A stretch of DNA of 64,000 nt from Candidatus Rhodoferax odensensis (GTDB lineage Bacteria; Pseudomonadota; Gammaproteobacteria; Burkholderiales; Burkholderiaceae_C): positions 62,001-126,000 of the forward strand of contig JADKDJ010000013.1 of assembly GCA_016718405.1 (NCBI GenBank), written 5' to 3'. This document shows positions 35,127 through 43,330 of this stretch, piece by piece; the first letter of the stretch is position 1; every line of letters starts with the position of its first letter. The position numbers and the translations under genes were made by a program. The notes beneath the pieces were generated by a model. That model did no database searches. It was not told the origin of the DNA and was given only the letters and a program-made list of their open reading frames with translations.

Positions 35127-35154
35127 ACTTGTGGATAACTTGAGATATTTCAAG
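35127..35154 (-). promoter_or_regulatory. Sigma-32-like promoter for dnaK
   Basis: On the minus strand a perfect heat-shock -35 CTTGAAA (35148-35154) is followed after 13 bases by CCACAAGT (35127-35134), a fair match to the CCCCATNT -10. The start of transcription would be some 80 bases before dnaK. Confidence 0.55.
35130..35138 (-). promoter_or_regulatory. Perfect DnaA-box 9-mer overlapping the dnaK promoter
   Basis: TGTGGATAA on the plus strand is TTATCCACA on the minus strand, the consensus DnaA box. It overlaps the -10-like element of the candidate heat-shock promoter. The functional meaning is uncertain. Confidence 0.4.
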
Positions 35155-35166
35155 TCTCGATCGTGC

Positions 35167-35727
35167 CTATTTTGCGGCGGCGACCGTCACCAGGGCGGGG
35201 CGCAGCACCCGCTCCGCAATGGAGTAGCCCTTTTGCAGGACGCCGACCACCGTGTTGGCCTCCAGATCTGAGGGGACGACACTGATCGCCTGGTGCTGAT
35301 GCGGATCGAATTTGGTGCCTGCGGCGGGGTTGATGGCCAGCACCTTGTTGCGCTCCAGGGCCGACAGCAGTTGTCGCAGTGTCGCTTGCGCGCCTTCACG
35401 AATCTGCTCGACGCTGGCGTCCTGGATCAGCAATCCGGCCTCCAGACTGTCTGCCACGGGAAGCAGGCTTTCGGCGAAGCTCTCCACCGCAAATTTGCGG
35501 GCTTTTGAAATCTCATCGTCGGCGCGACGGCGCGCGTTTTCCGCCTCGGCTTTTGCGCGTAGGTACTGGTCGGCGAGTTCCGCGCTTTTGGCCTGCAGCT
35601 CGGTCAGGCTGGCCTGGGCTTTGGCCAGAGCCTCAGCGTCGTTGGCGGCCTGGCCAGCCAACTGCTCGTCTTCGCTTTGATAGGCCTCGGTGCCCGGGTG
35701 GGGTGAGTTTGGATTGGATTCAGACAT
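35167..35727 (-). CDS. grpE: Nucleotide exchange factor GrpE
   Basis: This 186-residue protein has a long N-terminal coiled coil (LAGQAANDAEALAKAQASLTELQAKSAELADQ…) and a C-terminal beta domain with the GrpE signature FDPHQHQAISVVPSDLEANTVVGVLQKGYSIAERVLRPALV. It dimerises and releases ADP from DnaK. It is the first gene of the grpE-dnaK-dnaJ series on the minus strand, and a strong sigma-32-like promoter lies just upstream. Confidence 0.96.
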   Translation of the reverse strand: MSESNPNSPHPGTEAYQSEDEQLAGQAANDAEALAKAQASLTELQAKSAELADQYLRAKAEAENARRRADDEISKARKFAVESFAESLLPVADSLEAGLLIQDASVEQIREGAQATLRQLLSALERNKVLAINPAAGTKFDPHQHQAISVVPSDLEANTVVGVLQKGYSIAERVLRPALVTVAAAK

Positions 35728-35753
35728 TGGGGTCAGCCACGGTTACTAAAACA

Positions 35754-35774
35754 ACGACCCCAGATTGGGGTCGT
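35754..35774 (-). terminator. Inverted repeat before grpE; possible terminator of the FKBP gene
   Basis: ACGACCCC (35754-35761) pairs with GGGGTCGT (35767-35774) around a 5-base loop. On the minus strand it is followed by TTGTTTTAG, a partial T-run, so it may end transcription of the FKBP gene. The right half also contains the -10 of the grpE heat-shock promoter, so it could instead be a regulatory element. Confidence 0.55.
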
Positions 35775-35791
35775 GTTGGTCGGATTTCAAG
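35762..35791 (-). promoter_or_regulatory. Sigma-32-like promoter for grpE
   Basis: On the minus strand CTTGAAA (35785-35791) and CCCCAATCT (35762-35770) are separated by 14 bases. This is a near-perfect match to CTTGAAA-N13/14-CCCCATNT. It places the transcript start about 30 bases before grpE. Confidence 0.75.
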
Positions 35792-35867
35792 AGGGAGGTG
35801 CGAAGCGGCGTATCGCTGCCTTGTGAACAGTGCCGGCTGTCTGTCCTCCCGGCATCTACCGGTCCGC

Positions 35868-36221
35868 TTAACCGGACACGCCCAGCAGTTCAACGGTGAA
35901 CTTCAGCGTGGCGTTGGGTGGAATCACACCGCCTGCGCCGCGTGTGCCATAGCCGAGGGCCGCGGGGATGATCAGATCGCGCTCGCCGCCCACCTTCATG
36001 CCCGCAACACCTTCGTCCCAGCCCTTGATCACCATGCCAGCACCCAGCGAGAACACAAACGGGTCGTTGCGGTCCTTGCTGGAATCAAACTTGGCGCCTT
36101 GCACACCGTCATTAAAAAGCCAACCGGTGTAGTGGACGGTCACACGTTGACCTTTGCTTGCTTCGGCGCCGGTGCCGAGTTTGGTGTCTTCGTATTGGAG
36201 GCCGGATGCGGTAGTGGTCAT
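35868..36221 (-). CDS. FKBP-type peptidyl-prolyl cis-trans isomerase
   Basis: This 117-residue protein is a single FKBP domain. It has GLQYEDTKLGTGAEASKGQRVTVHYTGWL, FSLGAGMVIKGWDEGVAGMKVGGERDLIIPAALGYGTRGAGGVIPPNATLKFTVELL, with the aromatic and acidic residues of the proline-binding pocket intact. It has no signal peptide, so it acts in the cytoplasm and would speed proline isomerisation during folding. It is upstream of grpE on the same strand, suiting a protein-folding neighbourhood. Confidence 0.95.
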   Translation of the reverse strand: MTTTASGLQYEDTKLGTGAEASKGQRVTVHYTGWLFNDGVQGAKFDSSKDRNDPFVFSLGAGMVIKGWDEGVAGMKVGGERDLIIPAALGYGTRGAGGVIPPNATLKFTVELLGVSG

Positions 36222-36418
36222 GTTGTTGTCCCCGATGGAGTGAAGCGGATCGCGGTGTCAGTCGATCGCGAGTGGAGTTCGTTATGAAGCAGCCGGTAAT
36301 TATGCCAGTACGGCCATCGGCGACAACTGCCCGTGCGGGTTGGATTGCGGCAATTGCTGGGCCGCAAACTTCACGCGCCAACATGCCGAGCAGGGCCGAC
36401 TGGTAGCGGCCCGTAGGT

Positions 36419-36730
36419 TTATTTGGTTTTTTTGGCCTGACTACTGGCCCACTTTGCGGCAAACGGTTGCACATCACTCAGCCGCTTGACCAGATCGGCG
36501 CCCAACGCCGTCAAAATGTAGCCTTCTGCGCCGTGTGTCATCAAACCGGCCTGGCGCATCTCCTTGACGCGCGTATTCAGGGTGTTGGGCGTTATGCCGC
36601 CCACACTGTCTTGCAGTAGCCGAAAGGTCTGAGCGTGGCCGTCCTTGAGAGCCCATAACACGCGGATGGCATAACGGGATTCAAGCAAACTCAACAATTG
36701 CCCGATGGCCGCGTTTTCTTTTGAACTCAT
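36419..36730 (-). CDS. Winged-helix transcriptional regulator, HxlR-like
   Basis: This 103-residue protein has a winged helix-turn-helix as in HxlR/MarR-type regulators: IGQLLSLLESRYAIRVLWALKDGHAQTFRLLQDSVGGITPNTLNTRVKEMRQAGLM. The recognition helix is SVGGITPNTLNTRVKEM. The start at 36730 (MSSKENAAIG) is chosen because the family begins shortly before the first helix. It lacks the N-terminal cysteine of redox-sensing HxlR proteins. Targets are unknown. Confidence 0.82.
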   Translation of the reverse strand: MSSKENAAIGQLLSLLESRYAIRVLWALKDGHAQTFRLLQDSVGGITPNTLNTRVKEMRQAGLMTHGAEGYILTALGADLVKRLSDVQPFAAKWASSQAKKTK

Positions 36731-37089
36731 TGCCCGACTCTCCTGTATGCGCCCTACACACGGGCTCGCCATCGGGGAAGGGTAGTCCCGGTACCACGGC
36801 AGCCGTCACGGTGTGTTGTTATCAGATCAAACTATAGCGCAGATTTCCGTTTGCTACTAGTTTTATAGCTGTGAAATATGTCGCAGCGCTATTGTCAGAG
36901 ATCAAGGTCTGGCGGGCGGACGGTCCGCAGGCTCAGACAAAGCTTCAAACCAATGGCGTGCCGCGACCGCCACGGGCGACCAATCGCCAGTCCTGTCACT
37001 GACACCGCGGCCAAGCCGCTTGTCAGCCGGCGTCTGAACTGCTAAGGTAGCCCGACCATTCCTTTTGGCCCAGCGCGTCGGAGTATTTC
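36731..37089. other. Intergenic region between the HxlR-like gene and comFB-like gene
   Basis: Apart from the interspersed repeat at 36850-36872 I see no gene, RNA or terminator in these 359 bases. They must contain the divergent promoters of both neighbours, but I could not identify clear boxes. Confidence 0.4.
36850..36872 (+). repeat. TTTGCTAC-N7-ATAGCTGT interspersed repeat, second intergenic copy
   Basis: Both 8-base half-elements and the 7-base spacing match the copy at 25255 exactly; the spacer bases differ. The sequence after it is degenerate compared with the downstream hairpin of the 25255 copy. Confidence 0.6.
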
Positions 37090-37389
37090 ATGGTGATCAA
37101 TTTCGAGCAAGTCCACAACTACTACGAACGGCTCGTATTTGAAGAAGTAGTACGCCGCTCAGCCAGTCGCACCGACCTGACTTCGGACATGCTGGCTGAC
37201 ATGTGCTGCGTTGCGCTCAATCGCTTGCCCGCGAGGTATGTTCGCCACGACGTGGACATGATGTTCTATTTGACCGAGCATGAGCGGCACGCCATCGAGC
37301 TGGCCATGGACGAGGCCTTGGACTTTGCCTTCAGTTTCGTGACCGAGCGTGCCGCCAAGCGTGGCGTACCGATCGACTCGACCGACTGA
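37090..37389 (+). CDS. Late competence development ComFB family protein
   Basis: This 99-residue protein matches the ComFB family: NYYERLVFEEVVRR, a conserved CVALNRLPARYVRHDVDMMFYLT segment and a C-terminal helix. The Bacillus member lies in the competence operon but has no defined role; cyanobacterial relatives bind cyclic dinucleotides. Here it stands alone and convergent with rpoD. No competence genes are nearby, so a c-di-GMP receptor role is an inference. Confidence 0.82.
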   Translation: MVINFEQVHNYYERLVFEEVVRRSASRTDLTSDMLADMCCVALNRLPARYVRHDVDMMFYLTEHERHAIELAMDEALDFAFSFVTERAAKRGVPIDSTD

Positions 37390-37391
37390 CA

Positions 37392-37411
37392 GGGCCCGCG
37401 CCGGCGGGCCC
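37392..37411. terminator. Hairpin between convergent comFB-like gene and rpoD
   Basis: GGGCCCGC (37392-37399) and GCGGGCCC (37404-37411) form a perfect 8-base stem with a 4-base loop in the 34-base gap between convergent genes. There is no U-run on either strand, so it may only aid termination. Confidence 0.4.
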
Positions 37412-37423
37412 CATCGGTCCGAA

Positions 37424-39802
37424 CTACAGCGTGTCGGTAAAACTGCGCAGTTTGTCTGAGCGGCTGGGGTGCTTGAGCTTGCGCAGGGCCTTGGCTTCTA
37501 TTTGACGAATGCGCTCGCGCGTCACGTCAAACTGTTTGCCCACTTCTTCCAGTGTGTGGTCGCTGGTCATCTCGATGCCAAAGCGCATGCGCAGCACCTT
37601 GGCTTCGCGCGGGGTCAGGCTGTCCAGGATGTCCTTGACCACGTCGCGCAGGCCGGCTTGCATGGCGGCCTCCATCGGCGCGGTGTTGGCGCTGTCTTCG
37701 ATGAAGTCGCCCAGGTGGGAATCGTCATCGTCCCCGATCGGTGTTTCCATCGAAATCGGCTCCTTGGCGATCTTCATGATCTTGCGGATCTTGTCTTCCG
37801 GTATCTCCATCTTGGCGGCCAGCACACTGGCGTCGGGCTCGAAGCCGAACTCCTGCAAGTGCTGACGGCTGATACGGTTCATCTTGTTGATGGTCTCGAT
37901 CATGTGCACCGGAATGCGGATGGTGCGCGCCTGGTCCGCGATCGAGCGCGTGATGGCCTGGCGAATCCACCAGGTGGCGTAGGTCGAGAACTTGTAGCCG
38001 CGGCGGTATTCGAACTTGTCCACTGCCTTCATCAGGCCGATGTTGCCTTCCTGGATCAGGTCCAGGAATTGCAAGCCGCGGTTGGTGTATTTCTTGGCAA
38101 TCGAAATGACCAGGCGCAGGTTGGCCTCGATCATCTCCTTCTTGGCGGCGCGCGAGGAGGATTCACCTTCGTTCATGCGCTTGTTGATGTCCTTGAGCTG
38201 GTCCAGCGGCACCACCACGCGCGACTGCAGGTCGGTCAGCTTTTGCTGCAGGTCCTGCACCGGCGGAATGTTGCGCCCCATGATGGCGCTCCAGGGTTTG
38301 CTGGCGGCGGTTTGCTTCTCGATCCACTTCAGGTTGAGCAATTGGCTCGGCACTTTGTTGCCGGCCTTATCGCGCCCGCTGAAGTCGGCGATGAAGTTCT
38401 CTTGGGGGTAGCCGCACTTGTCCACAATGATGCGGCGCAGTTCGCGCTCCTTTTTGCGGATGTCGTCCACCTGGGCGCGCACCATGTCGCACAGCTTCTC
38501 AATCGCCTTGGCAGTGAAACGGATCGACATCAACTCCTCGCTCAAGGCTCGCTGTGCCTTGACGTAGTTGGGCGTGCCGTAGCCTTCCTTGTCATAAATC
38601 TTGTGGACCTTTTCAAACAGCTCGCGCAGCCGGTCAAAGCGACTGAGGGCCTCACGCTTGAGTTCTTCCAGCTTCTTGGTCAGCGCTTTGGAGCCACCCT
38701 TGCCGTCATCGTCGTCGTCGGCGTCGAACTCGTCGAAGTCTTCTTCGGCCACGTAGTCGTCGGCTTCGTTCGGGTTGGAGAAGCCATCGACCACGGTGGT
38801 GATGACGATCTTGCCTTCGCGAATTTCCTCACCCAGACGCAGGATCTCGGCGATCGTGGCGGGCGACGCAGAGATTGCCTCCATCATCGCCATCAGACCG
38901 CCTTCGATGCGCTTGGCGATTTCGATTTCGCCTTCGCGTGTGAGCAACTCCACGGTGCCCATTTCGCGCATGTACATGCGTACCGGGTCGGTGGTGCGGC
39001 CGAACTCGCTGTCGACGGTGCTGAGCGCGGCCTCGGCCTCTTCTTCAGCTTCCTCTTCAGTGGCCGCAGTGGGGCCGTTGTTGTTGAGCAGCAGGGTTTC
39101 GGCGTCGGGTGTTTGCTCGTAGACGGCCACGCCCATGTCGTTCAACATGGAGATCACCACCTCCAGCGTTTCGGCGTCGACCAATTTGTCGGGCAGGTGG
39201 TCCGAGATCTCGCCATGGGTCAGGTAGCCGCGCGTTTTACCCAGCTTGATCAGGGCCTTCAAACGCAGGCGGCGTTTGGCCATGTCTTCCTCGGACAGGA
39301 CCGTCTCGTCCAGGCCGAACTCCTTCATCAAGGCGCGTTCCTTCGCCTTGCTGATTTTCATGCGCAAGGGCTTGACCTTCTCGCCGGGCGTTGCGGCCGG
39401 CTCCTCGGCAAACTCGGCCTCGATGTCGGACAGGTCCAGATCGCCTTCGGGTTTGGCCGCGTTCTTTGGCTTGCGCCCACGTTTGGCCCCGGTCTTGGGA
39501 GGCGCTTCGGATTCAGTGCTTGCTGCCTTGGGTGGACGCCCGGGCTTCTTCTTTACAACAGCTTCGGGTGCCGCGGCGGCGCTTGCATGCTTCTTGGCTT
39601 CAGGGGTGGCGCTCGGGGCGTGATTTGCGGGAGACTTGGTGGCGGGCACTGCTTGCACTTTCGGGTTGGGCTTGGTAGATGTCTTGGCGGTCGACTTGTC
39701 CAAGGACTTGGCAGCCGACGAATGGGCTACGGTCTTGGCGACACGCTTTTCGGTGGGCTTGGGCTGCGACTGGACGGACTTCTTGGGCTTTTGAGCGGGC
39801 AT
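37424..39802 (-). CDS. rpoD: RNA polymerase primary sigma factor RpoD (sigma-70)
   Basis: This 792-residue sigma factor has all conserved regions: 1.1 (about 180-240), 1.2 with TDPVRMYMREMGTVELLTREGEIEIAKRIE, 2 with LVISIAKKYTNRGLQFLDLIQEGNIGLMKAVDKFEYRRGYKFSTYATWWIRQAITRS, region 3 and 4.2 with TLEEVGKQFDVTRERIRQIEAKALRKL. The first 150 or so residues are Lys/Ala/Pro-rich and contain KKKPGRPPK (84-92) and KRGRKPK (107-113), resembling AT-hook motifs. The start is supported by GAGG upstream; an internal ATG at codon 148 would still keep region 1.1. Confidence 0.97.
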   Translation of the reverse strand: MPAQKPKKSVQSQPKPTEKRVAKTVAHSSAAKSLDKSTAKTSTKPNPKVQAVPATKSPANHAPSATPEAKKHASAAAAPEAVVKKKPGRPPKAASTESEAPPKTGAKRGRKPKNAAKPEGDLDLSDIEAEFAEEPAATPGEKVKPLRMKISKAKERALMKEFGLDETVLSEEDMAKRRLRLKALIKLGKTRGYLTHGEISDHLPDKLVDAETLEVVISMLNDMGVAVYEQTPDAETLLLNNNGPTAATEEEAEEEAEAALSTVDSEFGRTTDPVRMYMREMGTVELLTREGEIEIAKRIEGGLMAMMEAISASPATIAEILRLGEEIREGKIVITTVVDGFSNPNEADDYVAEEDFDEFDADDDDDGKGGSKALTKKLEELKREALSRFDRLRELFEKVHKIYDKEGYGTPNYVKAQRALSEELMSIRFTAKAIEKLCDMVRAQVDDIRKKERELRRIIVDKCGYPQENFIADFSGRDKAGNKVPSQLLNLKWIEKQTAASKPWSAIMGRNIPPVQDLQQKLTDLQSRVVVPLDQLKDINKRMNEGESSSRAAKKEMIEANLRLVISIAKKYTNRGLQFLDLIQEGNIGLMKAVDKFEYRRGYKFSTYATWWIRQAITRSIADQARTIRIPVHMIETINKMNRISRQHLQEFGFEPDASVLAAKMEIPEDKIRKIMKIAKEPISMETPIGDDDDSHLGDFIEDSANTAPMEAAMQAGLRDVVKDILDSLTPREAKVLRMRFGIEMTSDHTLEEVGKQFDVTRERIRQIEAKALRKLKHPSRSDKLRSFTDTL

Positions 39803-40076
39803 TTAGGAACCTCGGAACTTCAAGAACGGACAGAGTGAACAAGCGCCGACGCGAGCGGCGTAGTTGAAAGCGGAGGAGGCAATCCCCCTGGCAAGATGTC
39901 TGGGCGAACATTTGGGATGCAGTCCTTGCGGTGAGGGTGCCGGTTGTGAGCATCTTGCTCAGCGGTTGGCGGGGCCCGGAGGTGCTGCTGTCGCTCTTGC
40001 CGAATCAACCTGGAATTATAGCGCGGGATTGCAGATTTCCTAGCGTTGCGACAGGTATTTTTACAGAAACCAACCG

Positions 40077-42053
40077 TCAGGAGACCTCTGGCGGGGCCTG
40101 TGCGATGGCCTGCTTGAGCTTGCGCCATCGTGACTCAAGTTCTCGAAACTGCGCCAAGGCTGCCGGATCGACAGCAGCAGCCATGCTGGCCTCGTCCTTT
40201 TGCTTTTCAATCTGAACCAACAGCATACGGTTGAGTAAATCGCGCAGTTCTTTGGCGCTTTCGCTGGCCGGCGCGGGCTCTGTGGGGGCGTCAACCATCA
40301 ACCGCAGGATGTGCGCTTCGTCTGCTTGGCCAGGGAGCGATTCTTTCAGCGACCCCCACGGTAGGGCGCCGTGCTCGTGCAGTTGGGTTTCGAGCCAGGC
40401 CAACAGTGGGCCGTGGGGAGGCGGCAATTCGCACAGCAAGTGATGCTCCTCGTGCGTCAGTGTCTCCCACAAGGCGCTTTGCCCGAACAGGATGCGGGTG
40501 GTGTGGTCGGCCCGGCTCGCCAGCGGGCCACGCAGCGGCGGACGCGGTGTGCGATTGCTGCCCCACGCCTGTTTGCTGTTCCACTTCCCCTTGCCTTCCC
40601 ATTTGCGTTTGCCGGTCCACGAGTCAGGGTCTTTGCCGTCGAGCGGGTGGGGGAGCGTGTAGGCGTCGTCGTGCCCGCCCGGCAACTCGTGGTCAACTCG
40701 CCGCCCACTGCCGCGCACCCCAGCCAACGGCGGCGCACCCTGACTGCTTGCCGCCCACAGCATGCCCAGTTTTGGACCGGGTAACTGCACCTGAGCGGCG
40801 ATTTCCGCGAGCAACTGCAGTTTGAGTGCCCCTTCGGGCAAGGAACTCCACAGCAATCTGGCGTTGCTGGCCAGTCGCGCGCGTCCCTCTGCAGTGTCCA
40901 GGTCGCACCCTTCACGCGCGGCTTCGATCAAGAAGCGGCTCAATGGCGTGGCCTCGCTGACATACTTGGCGAACGCGTCCTGGCCATGGGCGCGGATGAA
41001 ACTGTCCGGGTCGTGTTCGTCTGGTAGAAAAAGGAACCTGACGGACCGCACATCGGTGGCGTAGGGAAGCGCGGCATCAAGCGCCTTTCGCGCGGCGCGC
41101 CGGCCGGCGGCGTCTCCGTCAAAGCTAAACACGACCGAGTCGGTGAATCGAAACAGCTTGTGGATGTGCTCCGCCGTGCACGCCGTCCCTAAGGTCGCGA
41201 CGGCGTTGGCAAAACCCAATTGAGCCAGCGCCACGACGTCCATATAACCTTCGGTGACCAGTACATAACCCTTTTCGCGCAACGCGCCGCGGGCTTCAAA
41301 CAGACCGTACAGCTCACGTCCCTTGCTGAAGACGGGCGTCTCCGGCGAGTTCAAATACTTGGGCTTTTCGTCGCCCAGGACACGTCCACCAAAACCGATG
41401 CACTCGCCCTTGATGTTTCGAATCGGAAACATGATGCGGTCGCGGAAGCGGTCGTAGCGTTTGTCTTCGCTGCTGTGCTCATCGCTGCCGTGAATAACCA
41501 AGCCGCTCTCAACCAGCAAAGGGTCATCGTAGCTGGGAAAGACGCTGGCGAGGCTGCGCCAGCCTTCCGGTGCGAAGCCCAGGCCAAACTGCTTGGCTAT
41601 TTCGCCGGACAAGCCGCGGCGCTTGAGGTAGTCCACCGCCCGAGGTGTGTCCTTGAGGTGTCTGCGGTAGGCGTCAGCTGCCCGCTCCAGGACCTCGGTC
41701 AGGGTGGCCTGGCGGTGCCGCTGCTCCTTGGCCCGGGCCCTGTCATCCGGGCTGGCATCGTCCTCGGGCACTTGCATGCCGTACTGTTGGGCAAGATCCT
41801 TGACGGCTTCGACAAAGTCCATGCCCACATGGTCCATCAGAAAACTGATGGCGTTGCCGTTCTTGCCGCAGCCAAAGCAGTGGTAGAACTGCTTGGTTGG
41901 ACTCACGGAGAACGAGGGGGACTTTTCGCCGTGAAATGGGCACAAGCCCATGAAGTTTGCGCCGCCCTTCTTGAGTGGCACGTAACGCCCGACGATGTCG
42001 ACCACGTCGGCGCGCGCAAGCAACTCCTGAATGAAGGTCTGGGGAATCGACAT
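40077..42053 (-). CDS. dnaG: DNA primase DnaG
   Basis: This 658-residue primase has the CHC2 zinc-binding N-terminus (CPFHGEKSPSFSVSPTKQFYHCFGCGKNG), the TOPRIM core (VTEGYMDVVALAQLGF … SFDGDAAGRRAARKALD) and a C-terminal helicase-interaction domain. It makes RNA primers at the replication fork with DnaB. The start at 42053 (MSIPQTFIQELLAR) has a weak ribosome site; an in-frame GTG lies 21 bases upstream. It is followed by rpoD on the same strand, as in the macromolecular synthesis operon. The usual rpsU and yqeY are absent here. The linker around 440-490 is Lys/Trp-rich and of low complexity. Confidence 0.96.
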   Translation of the reverse strand: MSIPQTFIQELLARADVVDIVGRYVPLKKGGANFMGLCPFHGEKSPSFSVSPTKQFYHCFGCGKNGNAISFLMDHVGMDFVEAVKDLAQQYGMQVPEDDASPDDRARAKEQRHRQATLTEVLERAADAYRRHLKDTPRAVDYLKRRGLSGEIAKQFGLGFAPEGWRSLASVFPSYDDPLLVESGLVIHGSDEHSSEDKRYDRFRDRIMFPIRNIKGECIGFGGRVLGDEKPKYLNSPETPVFSKGRELYGLFEARGALREKGYVLVTEGYMDVVALAQLGFANAVATLGTACTAEHIHKLFRFTDSVVFSFDGDAAGRRAARKALDAALPYATDVRSVRFLFLPDEHDPDSFIRAHGQDAFAKYVSEATPLSRFLIEAAREGCDLDTAEGRARLASNARLLWSSLPEGALKLQLLAEIAAQVQLPGPKLGMLWAASSQGAPPLAGVRGSGRRVDHELPGGHDDAYTLPHPLDGKDPDSWTGKRKWEGKGKWNSKQAWGSNRTPRPPLRGPLASRADHTTRILFGQSALWETLTHEEHHLLCELPPPHGPLLAWLETQLHEHGALPWGSLKESLPGQADEAHILRLMVDAPTEPAPASESAKELRDLLNRMLLVQIEKQKDEASMAAAVDPAALAQFRELESRWRKLKQAIAQAPPEVS

Positions 42054-42175
42054 AGAGGCAATTGTAGAAACCACGCGGGCCCGCGCCGTCGATGCGCGTA
42101 GCCTCGTGCCAATTCGGGCGCTCGGCGCCTGCGTCCGCAGGCCGGTCCCCCCGGTCCCCTGCGGTGACGCCCGAC

Positions 42176-42934
42176 CTAGCGCGGTGCCAGCCGGATCGCG
42201 CCGTCGAGGCGGATCACCTCGCCATTGAGCATGTCGTTCTCAAAAATATGCAGCGCCAGCTTGGCATAGTCCTGCGGCGTACCCAGACGCGAGGGAAAAG
42301 GAACACTGGCGGCCAAGGAATCCTGCACCTCCTTTGGCATACCAAACATCATTGGCGTGCCAAAGATGCCAGGTGCAATGGTCATGTTTCGAATCCCGTT
42401 GCGCGCCAGGTCGCGCGCGATCGGCAGTGTCATGCCGACAATGCCACCCTTGGAGGCGCTGTAGGCGGCTTGGCCGATCTGGCCGTCATAGGCGGCAACC
42501 GACGCGGTGGAAATCATCACGCCGCGCTCGCCTGTGGCTTCGGGCTCGTTCTTGCACATGGCATCGGCCGCCAGCCGAATCATGTTGAAGCTGCCGATCA
42601 GGTTGACCGTGATGCACTTGCTGAAAACGCTCAGGCTGTGAGCGCCATTCTTGCCAACAGTTTTCTCGGCCGGCGCGATGCCGGCGCAATTGACAAGGCC
42701 CATCAACTTGCCCAACGACACTGCCTTGGCAACAACGGCTTGACCATCCGCCTCCTGGCTCACGTCACAGCGCACAAAGGCGCCGCCGAGCTCCTTGGCG
42801 ATGGCCTCGCCTTTTTCCGCTTGCATGTCGGCGATGACGACTTTGCCGCCACGAGCTGCCAGCATGCGCGCCGTACCTTCGCCCAAGCCTGACGCGCCGC
42901 CGGTGACGATGAAGACTTTGCCTGAAATGTCCAT
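42176..42934 (-). CDS. SDR, type II 3-hydroxyacyl-CoA dehydrogenase-like (HSD17B10 group)
   Basis: This 252-residue short-chain dehydrogenase has TGGASGLGEGTARML, NCAGIAPAEKTVGK and the catalytic YSASKGG, with STASVAAYDGQIGQAAYSASK and IAPGIFGTPMM. This pattern matches the HSD17B10/2-methyl-3-hydroxybutyryl-CoA dehydrogenase group, which acts in isoleucine and short branched acyl-CoA breakdown. It is alone on the minus strand behind dnaG. A palindromic operator with half-site TTGACGT lies about 20 bases before its start and also before etfB, supporting a role in a shared acyl-CoA regulon. Confidence 0.9.
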   Translation of the reverse strand: MDISGKVFIVTGGASGLGEGTARMLAARGGKVVIADMQAEKGEAIAKELGGAFVRCDVSQEADGQAVVAKAVSLGKLMGLVNCAGIAPAEKTVGKNGAHSLSVFSKCITVNLIGSFNMIRLAADAMCKNEPEATGERGVMISTASVAAYDGQIGQAAYSASKGGIVGMTLPIARDLARNGIRNMTIAPGIFGTPMMFGMPKEVQDSLAASVPFPSRLGTPQDYAKLALHIFENDMLNGEVIRLDGAIRLAPR

Positions 42935-42954
42935 GGTGTTCCTCTATGGGGTTG

Positions 42955-42978
42955 ATTGACGTTAACGTAAACGTCAAT
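42955..42978. promoter_or_regulatory. 24-bp palindrome ATTGACGTT-N6-AACGTCAAT upstream of the SDR
   Basis: The 9-base arms are perfect inverted repeats around AACGTA. Within it, TTGACGTT-AACGTAAA is a 16-base palindrome with one mismatch and the same half-site as the etfB palindrome at 21610. It lies 20 bases before the start codon of the minus-strand SDR, where a regulator could control its promoter. A LiuR-type (MerR family) regulator is a candidate. Confidence 0.65.
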
Positions 42979-43058
42979 TATCACCCACGGCAGGGTGGCT
43001 CGAAGTGAACTGTTGCAAGTTCTTCTGTCCGTCGAAGTAACTCCGCAGCAATGCTGCT

Positions 43059-43064
43059 ATACTT
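43059..43064 (+). promoter_or_regulatory. Candidate -10 (TATACT) for tRNA-Val
   Basis: TATACT lies 20 bases before the tRNA 5' end, a suitable distance for a -10 box. I could not find a clear -35 hexamer at the standard spacing. Confidence 0.35.
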
Positions 43065-43083
43065 CGGCCTCTCGGACATCCTT

Positions 43084-43160
43084 AGGCGCGTAGCTCAGCT
43101 GGTTAGAGCACCACCTTGACATGGTGGGGGTCGTTGGTTCGAGTCCAATCGCGCCTACCA
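43084..43160 (+). tRNA. tRNA-Val (anticodon GAC)
   Basis: The 77-base sequence folds as a cloverleaf: acceptor AGGCGCG/CGCGCCT, D-arm GCTC…GAGC, anticodon stem CCACC/GGTGG with loop TTGACAT giving GAC, T-arm with GTTCGAGTC, and an encoded 3' ACCA. It reads GUC and GUU valine codons. Confidence 0.95.
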
Positions 43161-43330
43161 ATTTCCTCTCAACGCGACCTCGCTTGATGGCAAGAAGGTC
43201 TTTCTGAAACGTCCCGTTCTAATTGCACATCCTCAGGGTAAACCTTGGGGCTTTGTGGCGAGGGGCTCCCTAGAATCTGTTGCAGCGCAATACCGTAGAT
43301 TCGATCGGGTTCGAGTCAGAGGAGAGGCCC

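Noticed and set aside
37469..39838. A 789-codon open frame antisense to rpoD
   Set aside because: Mirror of the sigma factor codons, without ribosome site or recognisable motifs.
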